In this document: positions 1 through 7,039 of the stretch, one piece after another
How the letters are laid out: the number at the start of each line of letters is the position of its first letter
How positions within the stretch are numbered: position 1 is the first letter of the stretch
Assembly: GCF_021596505.1 (NCBI RefSeq)
Contig: NZ_PJIZ01000075.1
Location: 1 to 40,425 of the forward strand
Source of the DNA: Nostoc sp. CMAA1605
GTDB lineage: Bacteria > Cyanobacteriota > Cyanobacteriia > Cyanobacteriales > Nostocaceae
Reading direction: 5' to 3'
DNA length: 40,425 nucleotides
Notes under the pieces: model-generated
The model's database searches: none
The model's input: only the letters and a program-made list of their open reading frames with translations
What the model was told of the DNA's origin: nothing
Program-made: the position numbers and the translations under genes

Positions 1-561
1 AGAAATTGCCACCTATTGCAAGACATTATCAATAAAATTTGGATTCTGTACAATCCCGAAACGCAATTAATTGAACAGTTTGAGGGATTTTTCCAATTAA
101 AAGATATTGACCTCACAGCATACGAACCCCGCCAAAAATCAATCCAAGCTGTTTTAGGGATGGAAGGAACTAACCACACTCAAGTGCTGAAACAGCCAGA
201 TGTCTTGATGTTGTTGTACTTGATGCGACCATTAGCAGAGTTTCCTTACGACGAAGAAATATTAGCCGCAAATTGGCATTACTACGCACCCCGCACAGAT
301 ATCACCTATGGTTCATCTTTAGGGCCAGCCATTCACAGCATTTTAGCCTCAGACTTAGGCGATACCACAAGAGCTTATAAACGCTTTATGCAAGCCGCAA
401 TGGTCGATTTAGAAGACACTCGCGGTAACACCCAAGATGGGATTCACGGTGCTAGCACAGGCGGTGTTTGGCAAGCAGTAGTTTTCGGTTTCGGCGGCAT
501 TCAATTTACAGAAAATGCACCCGTAGCCCACCCCCATCTACCCCCAACTGGTCACGCCTAA
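1..561 (+). CDS. Glycoside hydrolase family 65 (disaccharide phosphorylase) C-terminal part, 5' cut by window, 3' frameshifted
   Basis: This is the C-terminal part of a GH65 phosphorylase (maltose/kojibiose/trehalose phosphorylase type), which splits an alpha-glucosyl disaccharide with phosphate to give beta-glucose 1-phosphate. The reading frame is open at base 1. Family-like blocks are YAPRTDITYGSSLGPAIHS and the following DTRGNTQDGIHGASTGGVWQ. The frame stops at 559-561 after PHLPPTGHA. The expected family ending (NWSRLKFQLQWRGQWYKF) continues in frame 3 from about 548, so one base appears to be missing at the CCCCCAA run near 540-546. The catalytic region lies upstream of the window and substrate specificity cannot be read. 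The neighbour, beta-phosphoglucomutase, uses the expected product. Family confidence is high; whether the break is real is uncertain. Confidence 0.85.
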   Translation, partial: RNCHLLQDIINKIWILYNPETQLIEQFEGFFQLKDIDLTAYEPRQKSIQAVLGMEGTNHTQVLKQPDVLMLLYLMRPLAEFPYDEEILAANWHYYAPRTDITYGSSLGPAIHSILASDLGDTTRAYKRFMQAAMVDLEDTRGNTQDGIHGASTGGVWQAVVFGFGGIQFTENAPVAHPHLPPTGHA

Positions 562-652
562 AATTTCAATTACAGTGGCGTGGTCAGTGGTATAAGTTCG
601 ACCTGCGTACTGAGGAAGAGGCAGGGGAGCAGAGGAGCAGGGGAGAACAACA

Positions 653-699
653 CAATACCCCATGCCCAATGCCCCATTCCCCATTCCCCATGCCCAATG
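653..699. repeat. Short heptamer repeats (CCCCATG/CCCAATG) lying between the GH65 and pgmB domains
   Basis: The stretch is built from CCCCATG, CCCAATG and CCCCATT units of the cyanobacterial STRR type. It lies in an open reading frame that joins the GH65 C-terminus to beta-phosphoglucomutase, where it would encode a Pro/Met/His/Ser-rich linker. It also supplies the two candidate ATG starts (669 and 690) of pgmB. Confidence 0.8.
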
Positions 700-1364
700 T
701 CGATATTCGCGGGTTTATCTTTGACTTAGATGGCGTATTAACTGATACGGCTGAATATCATTACTTAGCTTGGCAAAAACTAGCAGATGAAGCAGGTATA
801 CCCTTTAATCGAGAGAAAAATGAGGCTTTGCGGGGTGTGTCTCGTCGCGCCTCCTTAATGCTGATTATTGGTGATAGACCTTATTCAGAAGACCAAATTC
901 AAGAGATGATGGCACGGAAAAACAGCTATTACGTGCAGATGATTGAAAATATCACCGCCAAGGATTTATTGCCGGGCGCGATCGCACTTTTGCATGAACT
1001 CAGGCAAGCTAAGATTAAAATTGCGATCGCATCCGGTAGTAAAAATGCTCGCACAGTCATTACTAAACTCGGTATTGCTGACCTCATCGACTCATTGGCT
1101 GACGGCTATAGCGTCCAAAAAGCCAAACCCGCCCCTGATTTATTCCTCTATGCTGCACATCAGCTAGATTTAAACCCGTCCCAGTGCGTTGTTGTGGAAG
1201 ATGCAGCCGCCGGTGTGGAAGCCGCCTTAGACGGTGGGATGTGGGCTATAGGTATCGGCCCCGTCGAACGGGTAGGAAAAGCCCATATAGTCCTCCCCAA
1301 CCTGGCAGGTGTAACTTGGAAGGATTTACAGTTTCGATTCATTCACAAACTTTCAACTAGTTAA
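690..1364 (+). CDS. pgmB: Beta-phosphoglucomutase (HAD superfamily)
   Basis: It converts beta-glucose 1-phosphate to glucose 6-phosphate in the cytoplasm. Visible HAD motifs are FDLDGVLTDT near the N-terminus (Asp nucleophile and acid/base Asp), GVSRRASL in the cap, ASGS (motif II Ser), KPAPDLF (motif III Lys) and VVVEDAAAGVEAA (metal-binding ED pair). The length of 224 aa from ATG 690 is normal for the family. An in-frame ATG at 669 lies in the repeat linker. No stop separates this frame from the GH65 tail at about 548-620, so if the upstream frameshift is an error the two could be one fusion protein. The GH65 partner makes its substrate, so this is a coherent disaccharide-phosphorolysis pair. 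Confidence 0.92.
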   Translation: MPNVDIRGFIFDLDGVLTDTAEYHYLAWQKLADEAGIPFNREKNEALRGVSRRASLMLIIGDRPYSEDQIQEMMARKNSYYVQMIENITAKDLLPGAIALLHELRQAKIKIAIASGSKNARTVITKLGIADLIDSLADGYSVQKAKPAPDLFLYAAHQLDLNPSQCVVVEDAAAGVEAALDGGMWAIGIGPVERVGKAHIVLPNLAGVTWKDLQFRFIHKLSTS

Positions 1365-1379
1365 ACTAGTTATTTAAAT

Positions 1380-1862
1380 ATGGAACTGCAATCAGTTAGC
1401 CTAGAAATTCCCCAAGGTTGTAACCTCATCTTAGGTCAAACCCACTTTATTAAAACAGTGGAAGACTTGTATGAAATTATGGTGGGGATATCAGCACAAG
1501 TTAAATTTGGTATTGCTTTTTGTGAAGCTTCAGGAGATTGTTTAATTAGAATCGCTAGCAATGATCTATCCTTACAAGAAATAGCCACTAGATATGCTCA
1601 ATCTATAGGTGCAGGTCACAGTTTTCTGATTATTTTTAGACAAGCTTATCCTATTAATTTCCTCAATGCTATTAAGCAATGTCCAGAGGTTTGTACAATT
1701 TACTGCGCGACAGCTAATCCTGTACAGGTAATTTTAGCTGAAACTGACCAGGGTAGGGGAATTTTAGGAATAATTGATGGCTTTTCACCCCAAGGTATAG
1801 AAACAACTGAGGATGTGAACGCAAGACATAATTTACTCCGGCACATCGGTTATAAGTTATAA
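1380..1862 (+). CDS. Adenosine-specific kinase family protein (PF04008 type)
   Basis: This 160-aa protein matches what I recall of the family annotated as adenosine-specific kinase, first described from archaea. Conserved-looking blocks are ILGQTHFIKTVEDLYE, FGIAFCEASGDCLIRI, GAGHSFLI, CATANPVQVILAETDQGRGI and GIIDG. The length is typical. It starts 15 bp after pgmB and could be co-transcribed with it. The physiological role in cyanobacteria is unknown to me; the family assignment is firm, the enzymatic activity is not. Confidence 0.85.
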   Translation: MELQSVSLEIPQGCNLILGQTHFIKTVEDLYEIMVGISAQVKFGIAFCEASGDCLIRIASNDLSLQEIATRYAQSIGAGHSFLIIFRQAYPINFLNAIKQCPEVCTIYCATANPVQVILAETDQGRGILGIIDGFSPQGIETTEDVNARHNLLRHIGYKL

Positions 1863-1926
1863 ATCATGGCAAGAATATGGCTAACAATTATCAGGAAAAA
1901 TCATTACTCTGTGGTTAGTATTTCTT

Positions 1927-2304
1927 TTGGGAATGCTATTTCACACCCAATTGGGTTTAATGCCTCTCTTCCACGGCTTGAGTTTAATTGAATCACAAAA
2001 AGCCACATCAATGAATCAAATATCCAGCATTATGTGGTTAATGCTGGGATTTTTCACTATACCAATATTGGCAATTATCGCTACAGTTTTTACTGCTAAT
2101 AGACGCTATCGGGTATTTCATTTCTGGTTGACAATAGTCTATAGCGTTCTCAATTTAACTCATTTAGTATTAGATTTACTTTTGCCTCAAGTTATTTGGT
2201 ATCAAATCACTTTAATGGTGATACTGTTTTTGATTGGTTTGTTATTAAACCTTGTAGCTTTCCAATGGATGAAAGCACCAATTAAAAATCATCAAGTGAT
2301 TTGA
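1927..2304 (+). CDS. Small hypothetical membrane protein, probable N-terminal frameshift
   Basis: I do not recognise a function. The protein has a hydrophobic N-terminus (GMLFHTQLGLMPLFHGLS), a segment WLMLGFFTIPILAIIATVF, another around YSVLNLTHLVLDLLL and a final one IWYQITLMVILFLIGLLLN, so about four membrane segments. The only normal start in this frame is TTG 1927, which begins inside the first hydrophobic segment. An ATG at 1877 in frame 2 opens with MANNYQEK. Adding one A to the AAAAA run at 1896-1900 fuses it cleanly to IITLWLVFLLGMLF in this frame. The real gene may therefore be 1877-2304 with a missing base. Confidence 0.6.
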   Translation: MGMLFHTQLGLMPLFHGLSLIESQKATSMNQISSIMWLMLGFFTIPILAIIATVFTANRRYRVFHFWLTIVYSVLNLTHLVLDLLLPQVIWYQITLMVILFLIGLLLNLVAFQWMKAPIKNHQVI

Positions 2305-2346
2305 GTCAATAGTCAATAGTCAATAGTCATTAGTCATTAGTCATTG
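2304..2346. repeat. STRR, AGTCAATAGTCATT heptamers
   Basis: Tandem 7-mers (GTCAATA then GTCATTA) directly follow the stop of the small membrane protein. The same family recurs at about 20467 and 21418. The rest of 2347-2506 shows no gene. Confidence 0.85.
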
Positions 2347-2506
2347 GTAAACATTTAACAATTTTCAATTACTTTGTTCCTAGTGACTTCCAGAAAATAA
2401 ACTATCCAAATTTATCCTCTTCAAAACAACTGTTTTTCCCCCTGCCCCCTGCCCCCTTGCCATCCAAGAGATAGTATATTTTTTTTAATTGGAAATCCCC
2501 TAAGTT

Positions 2507-2944
2507 TTATTTCCGTGGTCTTTGTTGTGAAATCTCGATAATATAGTTATATTCTCTCTGCGATATATTGCCTACACTAACTGAGTAATTACCAGTAGGC
2601 CAGTAACCTGATAATTCTGCTTCGTTATTCGTGGAACTTTCTGCGATTACACAAAAACGTCCTCCAGGCCCATCTATTAACAACGTGGGTTTTCCTGGAC
2701 TTTTAGCTGTTACACGCAGATAGGGTAAGGCCTCTGTGACTCTAATCACATGATTGGGTGTGCTAGAGATATTACCACAGTTACTAGTAACAGTTGTGTT
2801 GGATGTACCATTAACAACCAGTGGATCAGAAGGTAAGTTCCGGCTAACTTGAATTGTGGGTGTTTGAGCTGCGATCGCCTGCGTCAGAGATACACTCATT
2901 ACTAACGTAGCAGTCAGAACTTTTAATAATTTAAAAGTTTTCAT
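2507..2944 (-). CDS. Secreted or periplasmic hypothetical protein
   Basis: The start is chosen at ATG 2944 because it places a classic signal peptide first (MKTFKLLKVLTATLVMSVSL followed by TQAIAAQ, with an AxA-like cleavage site). Starting at 2983 would put 13 extra residues in front. The mature part is about 120 aa, has two Cys (in NCGN and RFCVI) that may form a disulfide, and contains LLIDGPGGRFCVI and a GYWPTGNYSVSVG block. The pattern resembles small beta-rich periplasmic proteins of cyanobacteria. No enzyme motif is visible. Function unknown. Confidence 0.75.
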   Translation of the reverse strand: MKTFKLLKVLTATLVMSVSLTQAIAAQTPTIQVSRNLPSDPLVVNGTSNTTVTSNCGNISSTPNHVIRVTEALPYLRVTAKSPGKPTLLIDGPGGRFCVIAESSTNNEAELSGYWPTGNYSVSVGNISQREYNYIIEISQQRPRK

Positions 2945-2983
2945 ATATTCCGTATCTCTCAAAATAATTTTTGACATAAACAT

Positions 2984-3466
2984 CCTGATTAAATAGACGC
3001 GGAGAAATAAGCATTGTTCCTAATGTCTAATGTATAAAATTTTATAAATTTATTTAACTCTATATATAACTCAAGTATGAAAATCAGATGAAGTGAGTAA
3101 ATTATATGGAAATTCGTAATAATTTCAGTATATATCTACAGGCTTGAAAATTCTGATTATGCAACCTGAATGTAGATATAGTGAAATCCTCACCCCAAAA
3201 TAAGCATTAATAGTTAAATTAACCTACGCAAATAGGTACGCGATCGCAAGACATTAGCTAAAATCACAAACAAAACCATCAGAGATCATGAGAAATGACG
3301 CAGGGACGAAAAATTATAAATTTGAGCAGCAGGCAATAGCTACGCAGTCATTAAAAATTTTTAGTAGTAAATTTTACCTGATACTCAATTAGCCCTGTGT
3401 AAATTACTAAGACGAAAATCTGATGGTTTTGTTGTTTAAAAATGTCTTAACTGAGGTAAAACATTA
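2984..3466. other. Intergenic region of about 480 bp with no gene, containing a MITE-like inverted repeat
   Basis: AT-rich, between a leftward secreted-protein gene and a rightward membrane-protein gene, so it should hold two divergent promoters. I see no convincing ORF. A perfect 15-bp inverted repeat lies at 3269-3283 and 3419-3433 (AACAAAACCATCAGA and its complement). The inner flanks (about 3292-3306 and 3391-3405) are also imperfectly complementary. A HIP1-like CGATCGC is at 3241. Confidence 0.6.
3269..3433. repeat. 165-bp element bounded by perfect 15-bp inverted repeats (MITE-like)
   Basis: The left arm is AACAAAACCATCAGA and the right arm TCTGATGGTTTTGTT. The interior is AT-rich and contains a smaller AAAATTT...AAATTTT dyad at about 3353-3375. 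No obvious target-site duplication is visible. It sits just upstream of the gene at 3467, so it could also be a regulatory hairpin. Confidence 0.45.
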
Positions 3467-3796
3467 ATGAATCCTCAATCAGAAGAAGAATTAAAACGCC
3501 GACTCCAACAACTAGAGGCTGATATTAATTCTGCCTCTGGAGAGTCAACACCAAAACAGACTATGCAGTTTAGTTGGCTGAATTGGCAACAACCGCTAGA
3601 ACGAGGAAAACTTTGGTTTCAAAGCTTATCAGGGACAGGCAAGCTAGTATTTATCGGCGTAGCTGGCTTACTGGGCTTGTCAATTGTACAGATGGTACTG
3701 AAATTAGTAGTATCTGCCATCAGTCTGGCACTGTTAGCAGGGGTAGTGTATCTTGGATACAAATTTTTCGTATCTGGTAACACGCCGAAGCAATAG
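3467..3796 (+). CDS. Small hypothetical membrane protein
   Basis: The protein has 109 aa. The N-terminal 30 residues are charged and helix-forming (SEEELKRRLQQLEADIN). Two hydrophobic segments follow: GKLVFIGVAGLLGLSIVQMV and VVSAISLALLAGVVYLGYKF. I do not recognise a function. The ATG start has a purine-rich upstream stretch (TGAGGTAAAAC). The next gene is on the same strand after about 160 bp of repeats, so an operon is possible but not shown. Confidence 0.7.
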   Translation: MNPQSEEELKRRLQQLEADINSASGESTPKQTMQFSWLNWQQPLERGKLWFQSLSGTGKLVFIGVAGLLGLSIVQMVLKLVVSAISLALLAGVVYLGYKFFVSGNTPKQ

Positions 3797-3954
3797 AGGC
3801 TGTTGGGGATTGGTGATTGAGGACTGGGGACTGGGTAGACAAGGGGGACAAGGTAGACAAGGTAGATTTTTATTCCTATGCCCAATGCCCAATTCCCCAT
3901 TCCCAATTTCTAAATTACAAGCGGCATAAAAATAAATACACAGGTAACTATGTA
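3797..3954. repeat. STRR-rich spacer (GGGGACTGGG, GACAAGGTA, CCCAATG types)
   Basis: Several heptamer families stand side by side: GGGATTGG/GGGACTGG, then GACAAGG/TAGACAAGG, then CCCAATGCCC and CCCCATTCCC. An ORF runs through it into the next gene but would encode only repeat-derived residues, so the start is placed after it at 3955. Confidence 0.75.
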
Positions 3955-6123
3955 ATGGCTACTCCAATTGTTAAAAAAAATAATACTAATCAATCTAACG
4001 GTACTAAAAATACAGCTAAAACCAATTCTCTAGTCACAAGACGCTTGGCTGCTTGGGCAGTGGAAATGACGTTGTTACTGGCTAGTGGACTAGTTCCCTT
4101 TGGTTTGGGTGTATACGCTAACTCTCGTAGTGATCTCAATCGAGTGCCACTTAACCCTGTACTAGTAGTAACAGAAAGAGCGATCGCTCGTCCTCTGGCT
4201 TTACCTGCTAGCTACGGTATTCGCAATGTAGCATGGCCAACTAATATTCTTTGGTCAATTGCTTTAATTGCACCTACAGTTCTTTCTTGGTGGCAATTAT
4301 ATTTACTAGCCAAAACCGGCAGCACTTTACCTAAGCGTTGGTTTGGTGTACGAGTCGTCAATGAAGAAGGAACACCCCCAGGTTTAGCGGCTGTATTTGT
4401 GCGTGAAGGTATCGGCCGCTTAACTGTACCCATGTCCATCGCCTACATTCTCTGGCGTTATAGCTTTGCTTTCCCCAACTTAGGATTATTCACATCCCTA
4501 GCAGTATTAATGATATTGGGTGAAGGTCTAGCTTTACCCTCACGCCGAGGACGCAAGGCATTACACGACTGGTTAGCAGGTACCTATGTCATAGATGCTC
4601 ATCGCCCTACAGTGGTAGCAGATGCGGCTACTAGTGGACGGAGTTTACCTGCTGCTGGTAGTTCCACCAATGTACCAGAGGGAAATGAAGCATCAGCGAC
4701 AGCCGCAATGGCCATCACTCCAGACAACAGCAATTTAGTCTCGTTGTGGCGACGGATGCAGCAAAACCCCAACTTAACTTTGTTTGGGGTAGCCTTGACC
4801 AGTATGACTGCGGTATTAGCGACTTTAATCGGTACACAAGTTTATCTGCAAAGTCAGCAAAGCCATCGGGAGTCACAAAAAATCAATAGTCAACAGTTTT
4901 TGGCACTAGTCAAACAATTGAGTCCCGATTCTGGAGCGACAATTTCAGAACGCCAAAGCTTAATTTTGGCTATGGGTAGTCTCAATGACCAACAATCTAT
5001 CCAGTTCTTAACAGATATGATGGTCAATGAAACCAACCCTATCTTGATAGATACAATTCAACAAGCACTCACTAGTATTGGTATCCCCACCATTACTGAA
5101 CTACACAACAAAAATCAGTTTTTAGCGGGTGAATTACAATCTGTCAACAGCGCGTCTCCAGAACGAGAAATCAGGCAAAAACGGTTACAAGTTAACCAAC
5201 AAACTATTAATAAAATTCTCAGTGTTTATAGTGGTAAAGCCCAAAATCTGGATCTCAGTCGCGTTCAATTAGGGCAAAGTGGTACTCCTGGTAGTTCATT
5301 CTTTAGCTTGGTTCTGGATAATACTGACCTATCAGGTATCAACTTTAAATCTGCCAATCTCAACCAAGCTAATTTTAAAGGTAGCCGTTTCCGCAGTCCC
5401 GGTGAAGATGGACGTTTGGATACATACGATGATGTTGTATCTGATTTAACTCAGGCTCAGATGCAACAGGCGAACTTTACTGATGCTAATCTCAGCCGTG
5501 TCCTGATGATTGGTAGTGATTTAAGTCGTGCTACCCTCAACCGAGCCAATTTAGCCAATGCCCGCCTAGTTGGTGCTAACCTCAGCAGTAGTCAGTTAGT
5601 CGGGGCTGATTTACGCGGTGCAGTTCTAGAAAATGCCAGCTTGACAGGGGCAGATTTAGGAGATGCTAAATTTAAGGATGCCAACTTGTATGGTGCGCGC
5701 CTTGGTCGTGTGATTGCCATTGGTACACAATTATCATTTGCTAACCTCACTAAAACAGATTGGCAAGCATCAGACCTATCAGGCGCAGACTTAGAAAGAG
5801 CGAACCTCACCAATGCTAACCTGAGAGCAACACGCCTGACGGGTGCGATTTTACGATCTGCCCAGTTAGAAAATGCTAACTTACAAAACGCCGACTTGAG
5901 TTTAGTGGATTTAAGAGGCGCAAACGTCGCTGGTGCTGATTTCCAAGGCGCAATTCTCACCCCGAACAGACAAGACCCCTCAGATCAATTCGTCCAAACC
6001 CCAGACGTTGGCTCAGTCTCGGCGGTAGTCAAAGGTGTAGACTTTTCCCAAGCCAAAAATTTAGACGCAAGACAAATTGCCTACATTTGTACCCAAGGCG
6101 GTCTTCATCCTCGGTGTCCGTAA
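3955..6123 (+). CDS. RDD-domain membrane protein with C-terminal pentapeptide repeats
   Basis: The product from ATG 3955 has 722 aa. The N-terminal ~230 residues form an RDD domain: TRRLAAWAVEMTLLL, then hydrophobic segments WSIALIAPTVLSWWQLYLLA and LFTSLAVLMILGEGLALPS, ending GRKALHDWLAGTYVID. A linker rich in Ala/Ser/Thr precedes another membrane segment (LTLFGVALTSMTAVLATLIG). After a helical region, A(D/N)LxX pentapeptide repeats run over roughly residues 440-690 (for example LSGADLERANLTNANLRAT). The last residues carry two Cys (YICTQGGLHPRCP). RDD proteins are usually membrane-embedded and of unclear role, and the pentapeptide helix is probably a binding surface. Function inferred only as membrane-associated. 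Confidence 0.85.
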   Translation: MATPIVKKNNTNQSNGTKNTAKTNSLVTRRLAAWAVEMTLLLASGLVPFGLGVYANSRSDLNRVPLNPVLVVTERAIARPLALPASYGIRNVAWPTNILWSIALIAPTVLSWWQLYLLAKTGSTLPKRWFGVRVVNEEGTPPGLAAVFVREGIGRLTVPMSIAYILWRYSFAFPNLGLFTSLAVLMILGEGLALPSRRGRKALHDWLAGTYVIDAHRPTVVADAATSGRSLPAAGSSTNVPEGNEASATAAMAITPDNSNLVSLWRRMQQNPNLTLFGVALTSMTAVLATLIGTQVYLQSQQSHRESQKINSQQFLALVKQLSPDSGATISERQSLILAMGSLNDQQSIQFLTDMMVNETNPILIDTIQQALTSIGIPTITELHNKNQFLAGELQSVNSASPEREIRQKRLQVNQQTINKILSVYSGKAQNLDLSRVQLGQSGTPGSSFFSLVLDNTDLSGINFKSANLNQANFKGSRFRSPGEDGRLDTYDDVVSDLTQAQMQQANFTDANLSRVLMIGSDLSRATLNRANLANARLVGANLSSSQLVGADLRGAVLENASLTGADLGDAKFKDANLYGARLGRVIAIGTQLSFANLTKTDWQASDLSGADLERANLTNANLRATRLTGAILRSAQLENANLQNADLSLVDLRGANVAGADFQGAILTPNRQDPSDQFVQTPDVGSVSAVVKGVDFSQAKNLDARQIAYICTQGGLHPRCP

Positions 6124-6229
6124 GTAGGGGTGTAAGGGTATAGGGGTGTAGGGGTATAGGAGAGATTTTATCCTAATGCCCCATGCCCTTTTCCCAATGC
6201 CCCATGCCCAATGCCCCATGCCCCATTAA
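6124..6229. repeat. STRR: GGGTGTA/GGGTATA units and CCCCATGCCCAATG units
   Basis: Two repeat families sit downstream of the pentapeptide gene: GGGTGTAAGGGTATA at about 6126-6162 and CCCCATG/CCCAATG at about 6178-6229. The remaining bases to 6286 show no gene. Confidence 0.8.
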
Positions 6230-6301
6230 GTAAAGATTTTGCCTTGATCATCGGTATTCAATTAAACTGGGAGAATCTCAGATGGTGTGAGGAATTGGGT
6301 G

Positions 6302-6796
6302 ATGAAATATATACATCATTTAGTTGCAGGTTTAGGAATAAGTTCAATATTGAGTTTGACTATTAATACTCAGTCAGCACAAGCGCAGGTTGCCTATGGT
6401 AGTTATGTAGGCGTAGGGCCGACGGTTGGGTTAACCGATGGTGTACAAGTAGGTGGGGTGTTGGCTTTTCGTTACAAACTTTTAGAAGCACCAATTTCTT
6501 TTCGCGCTCAAGCTTTGGTAGGTCAGAATACAGCAGTTGTACCTACGGTTTCTTATGATGTGCCTCTCAATTGGCAAACTGATGCTTATTTAGGTGCTGG
6601 CTTAGTTTTAACTGGTGGTGATAGTGCTTCTCCCGTAGGTGACAAAATCAGTTTTGCTTTGCAACCTGGTGTTGATTACGTCGTCCCCAACAGTAATACC
6701 GTACTTTTCGGTAATGCGATCATCGCTTTTGATGCCTATCGTAATGGCGGCGGCGCGGCTGTCTCTGTTCAGGGTGGTGTAGGGTTGCGTTTTTAG
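6302..6796 (+). CDS. Secreted, probable outer-membrane beta-barrel-like hypothetical protein
   Basis: The start at ATG 6302 is supported by GAGGAA at 6289-6294, about 7 bases upstream. GTG 6287 and GTG 6299 are alternatives. A signal peptide is visible (MKYIHHLVAGLGISSILSLT followed by INTQSAQAQ). The mature chain of about 135 aa alternates Gly and aromatic/hydrophobic residues in short strands (VGVGPTVGLTDGVQVGGVLA, FRAQALVGQ, AYLGAGLVLTGGD) and ends GGVGLRF with a terminal Phe, as in outer-membrane barrels. No specific function is recognised. Confidence 0.7.
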   Translation: MKYIHHLVAGLGISSILSLTINTQSAQAQVAYGSYVGVGPTVGLTDGVQVGGVLAFRYKLLEAPISFRAQALVGQNTAVVPTVSYDVPLNWQTDAYLGAGLVLTGGDSASPVGDKISFALQPGVDYVVPNSNTVLFGNAIIAFDAYRNGGGAAVSVQGGVGLRF

Positions 6797-6810
6797 TAGT
6801 CAATGGTCAA

Positions 6811-6897
6811 TGGGCATTGGGCATTGGGCATTGGGCATTGGGCATTGGGCATTGGGCATTGGGCATTGGGCATTGGGCATTGGGCATTGGGCATTGG
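6811..6897. repeat. STRR array, about 12 copies of TGGGCAT
   Basis: This is a nearly perfect run of the heptamer TGGGCAT, the most regular STRR in the window. It is followed by TACCTTGTCCCCAGTCCCC-type units to about 6956. An ORF through it is repeat-encoded and not real. Confidence 0.95.
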
Positions 6898-7004
6898 ACA
6901 TAGAAATAAAAACTCCCTTGTCTACCTTGTCCCCAGTCCCCAATCCCCAGTCCCCCTAACATTCTGCTGCGTTAGACACCTTGAGTGAGTTTGTTTTCAT
7001 GAGA

Positions 7005-7019
7005 TGATAATCGTTATCA
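7005..7019. promoter_or_regulatory. Zur/Fur-type operator upstream of hemB
   Basis: TGATAATCGTTATCA is a 7-1-7 dyad with one mismatch between arms, matching the cyanobacterial Zur consensus TGATAATNATTATCA as I recall it. It is nested in a longer palindrome, with perfect 10-bp arms TTTCATGAGA (6995-7004) and TCTCATGAAA (7021-7030). It ends 20 bp before the chosen hemB ATG. From recall, a hemB paralog belongs to the Zur regulon of Anabaena PCC 7120. Fur sites look similar, so Zur versus FurA is not settled by sequence alone. Confidence 0.7.
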
Positions 7020-7039
7020 ATCTCATGAAACTTTGGATT

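Noticed and set aside
540..546. Classical programmed -1 frameshift heptamer at the GH65 break
   Set aside because: The sequence does not fit X-XXY-YYZ with matching first bases; the same is true at the aminotransferase site. Missing bases are simpler.
6803..6988. ORF encoding repeated GIGHWAL-type peptide
   Set aside because: It is encoded entirely by the TGGGCAT heptamer array; similar ORFs at 8085-8327, 8975-9203, 11932-12262 and 26734-26931 have the same cause.
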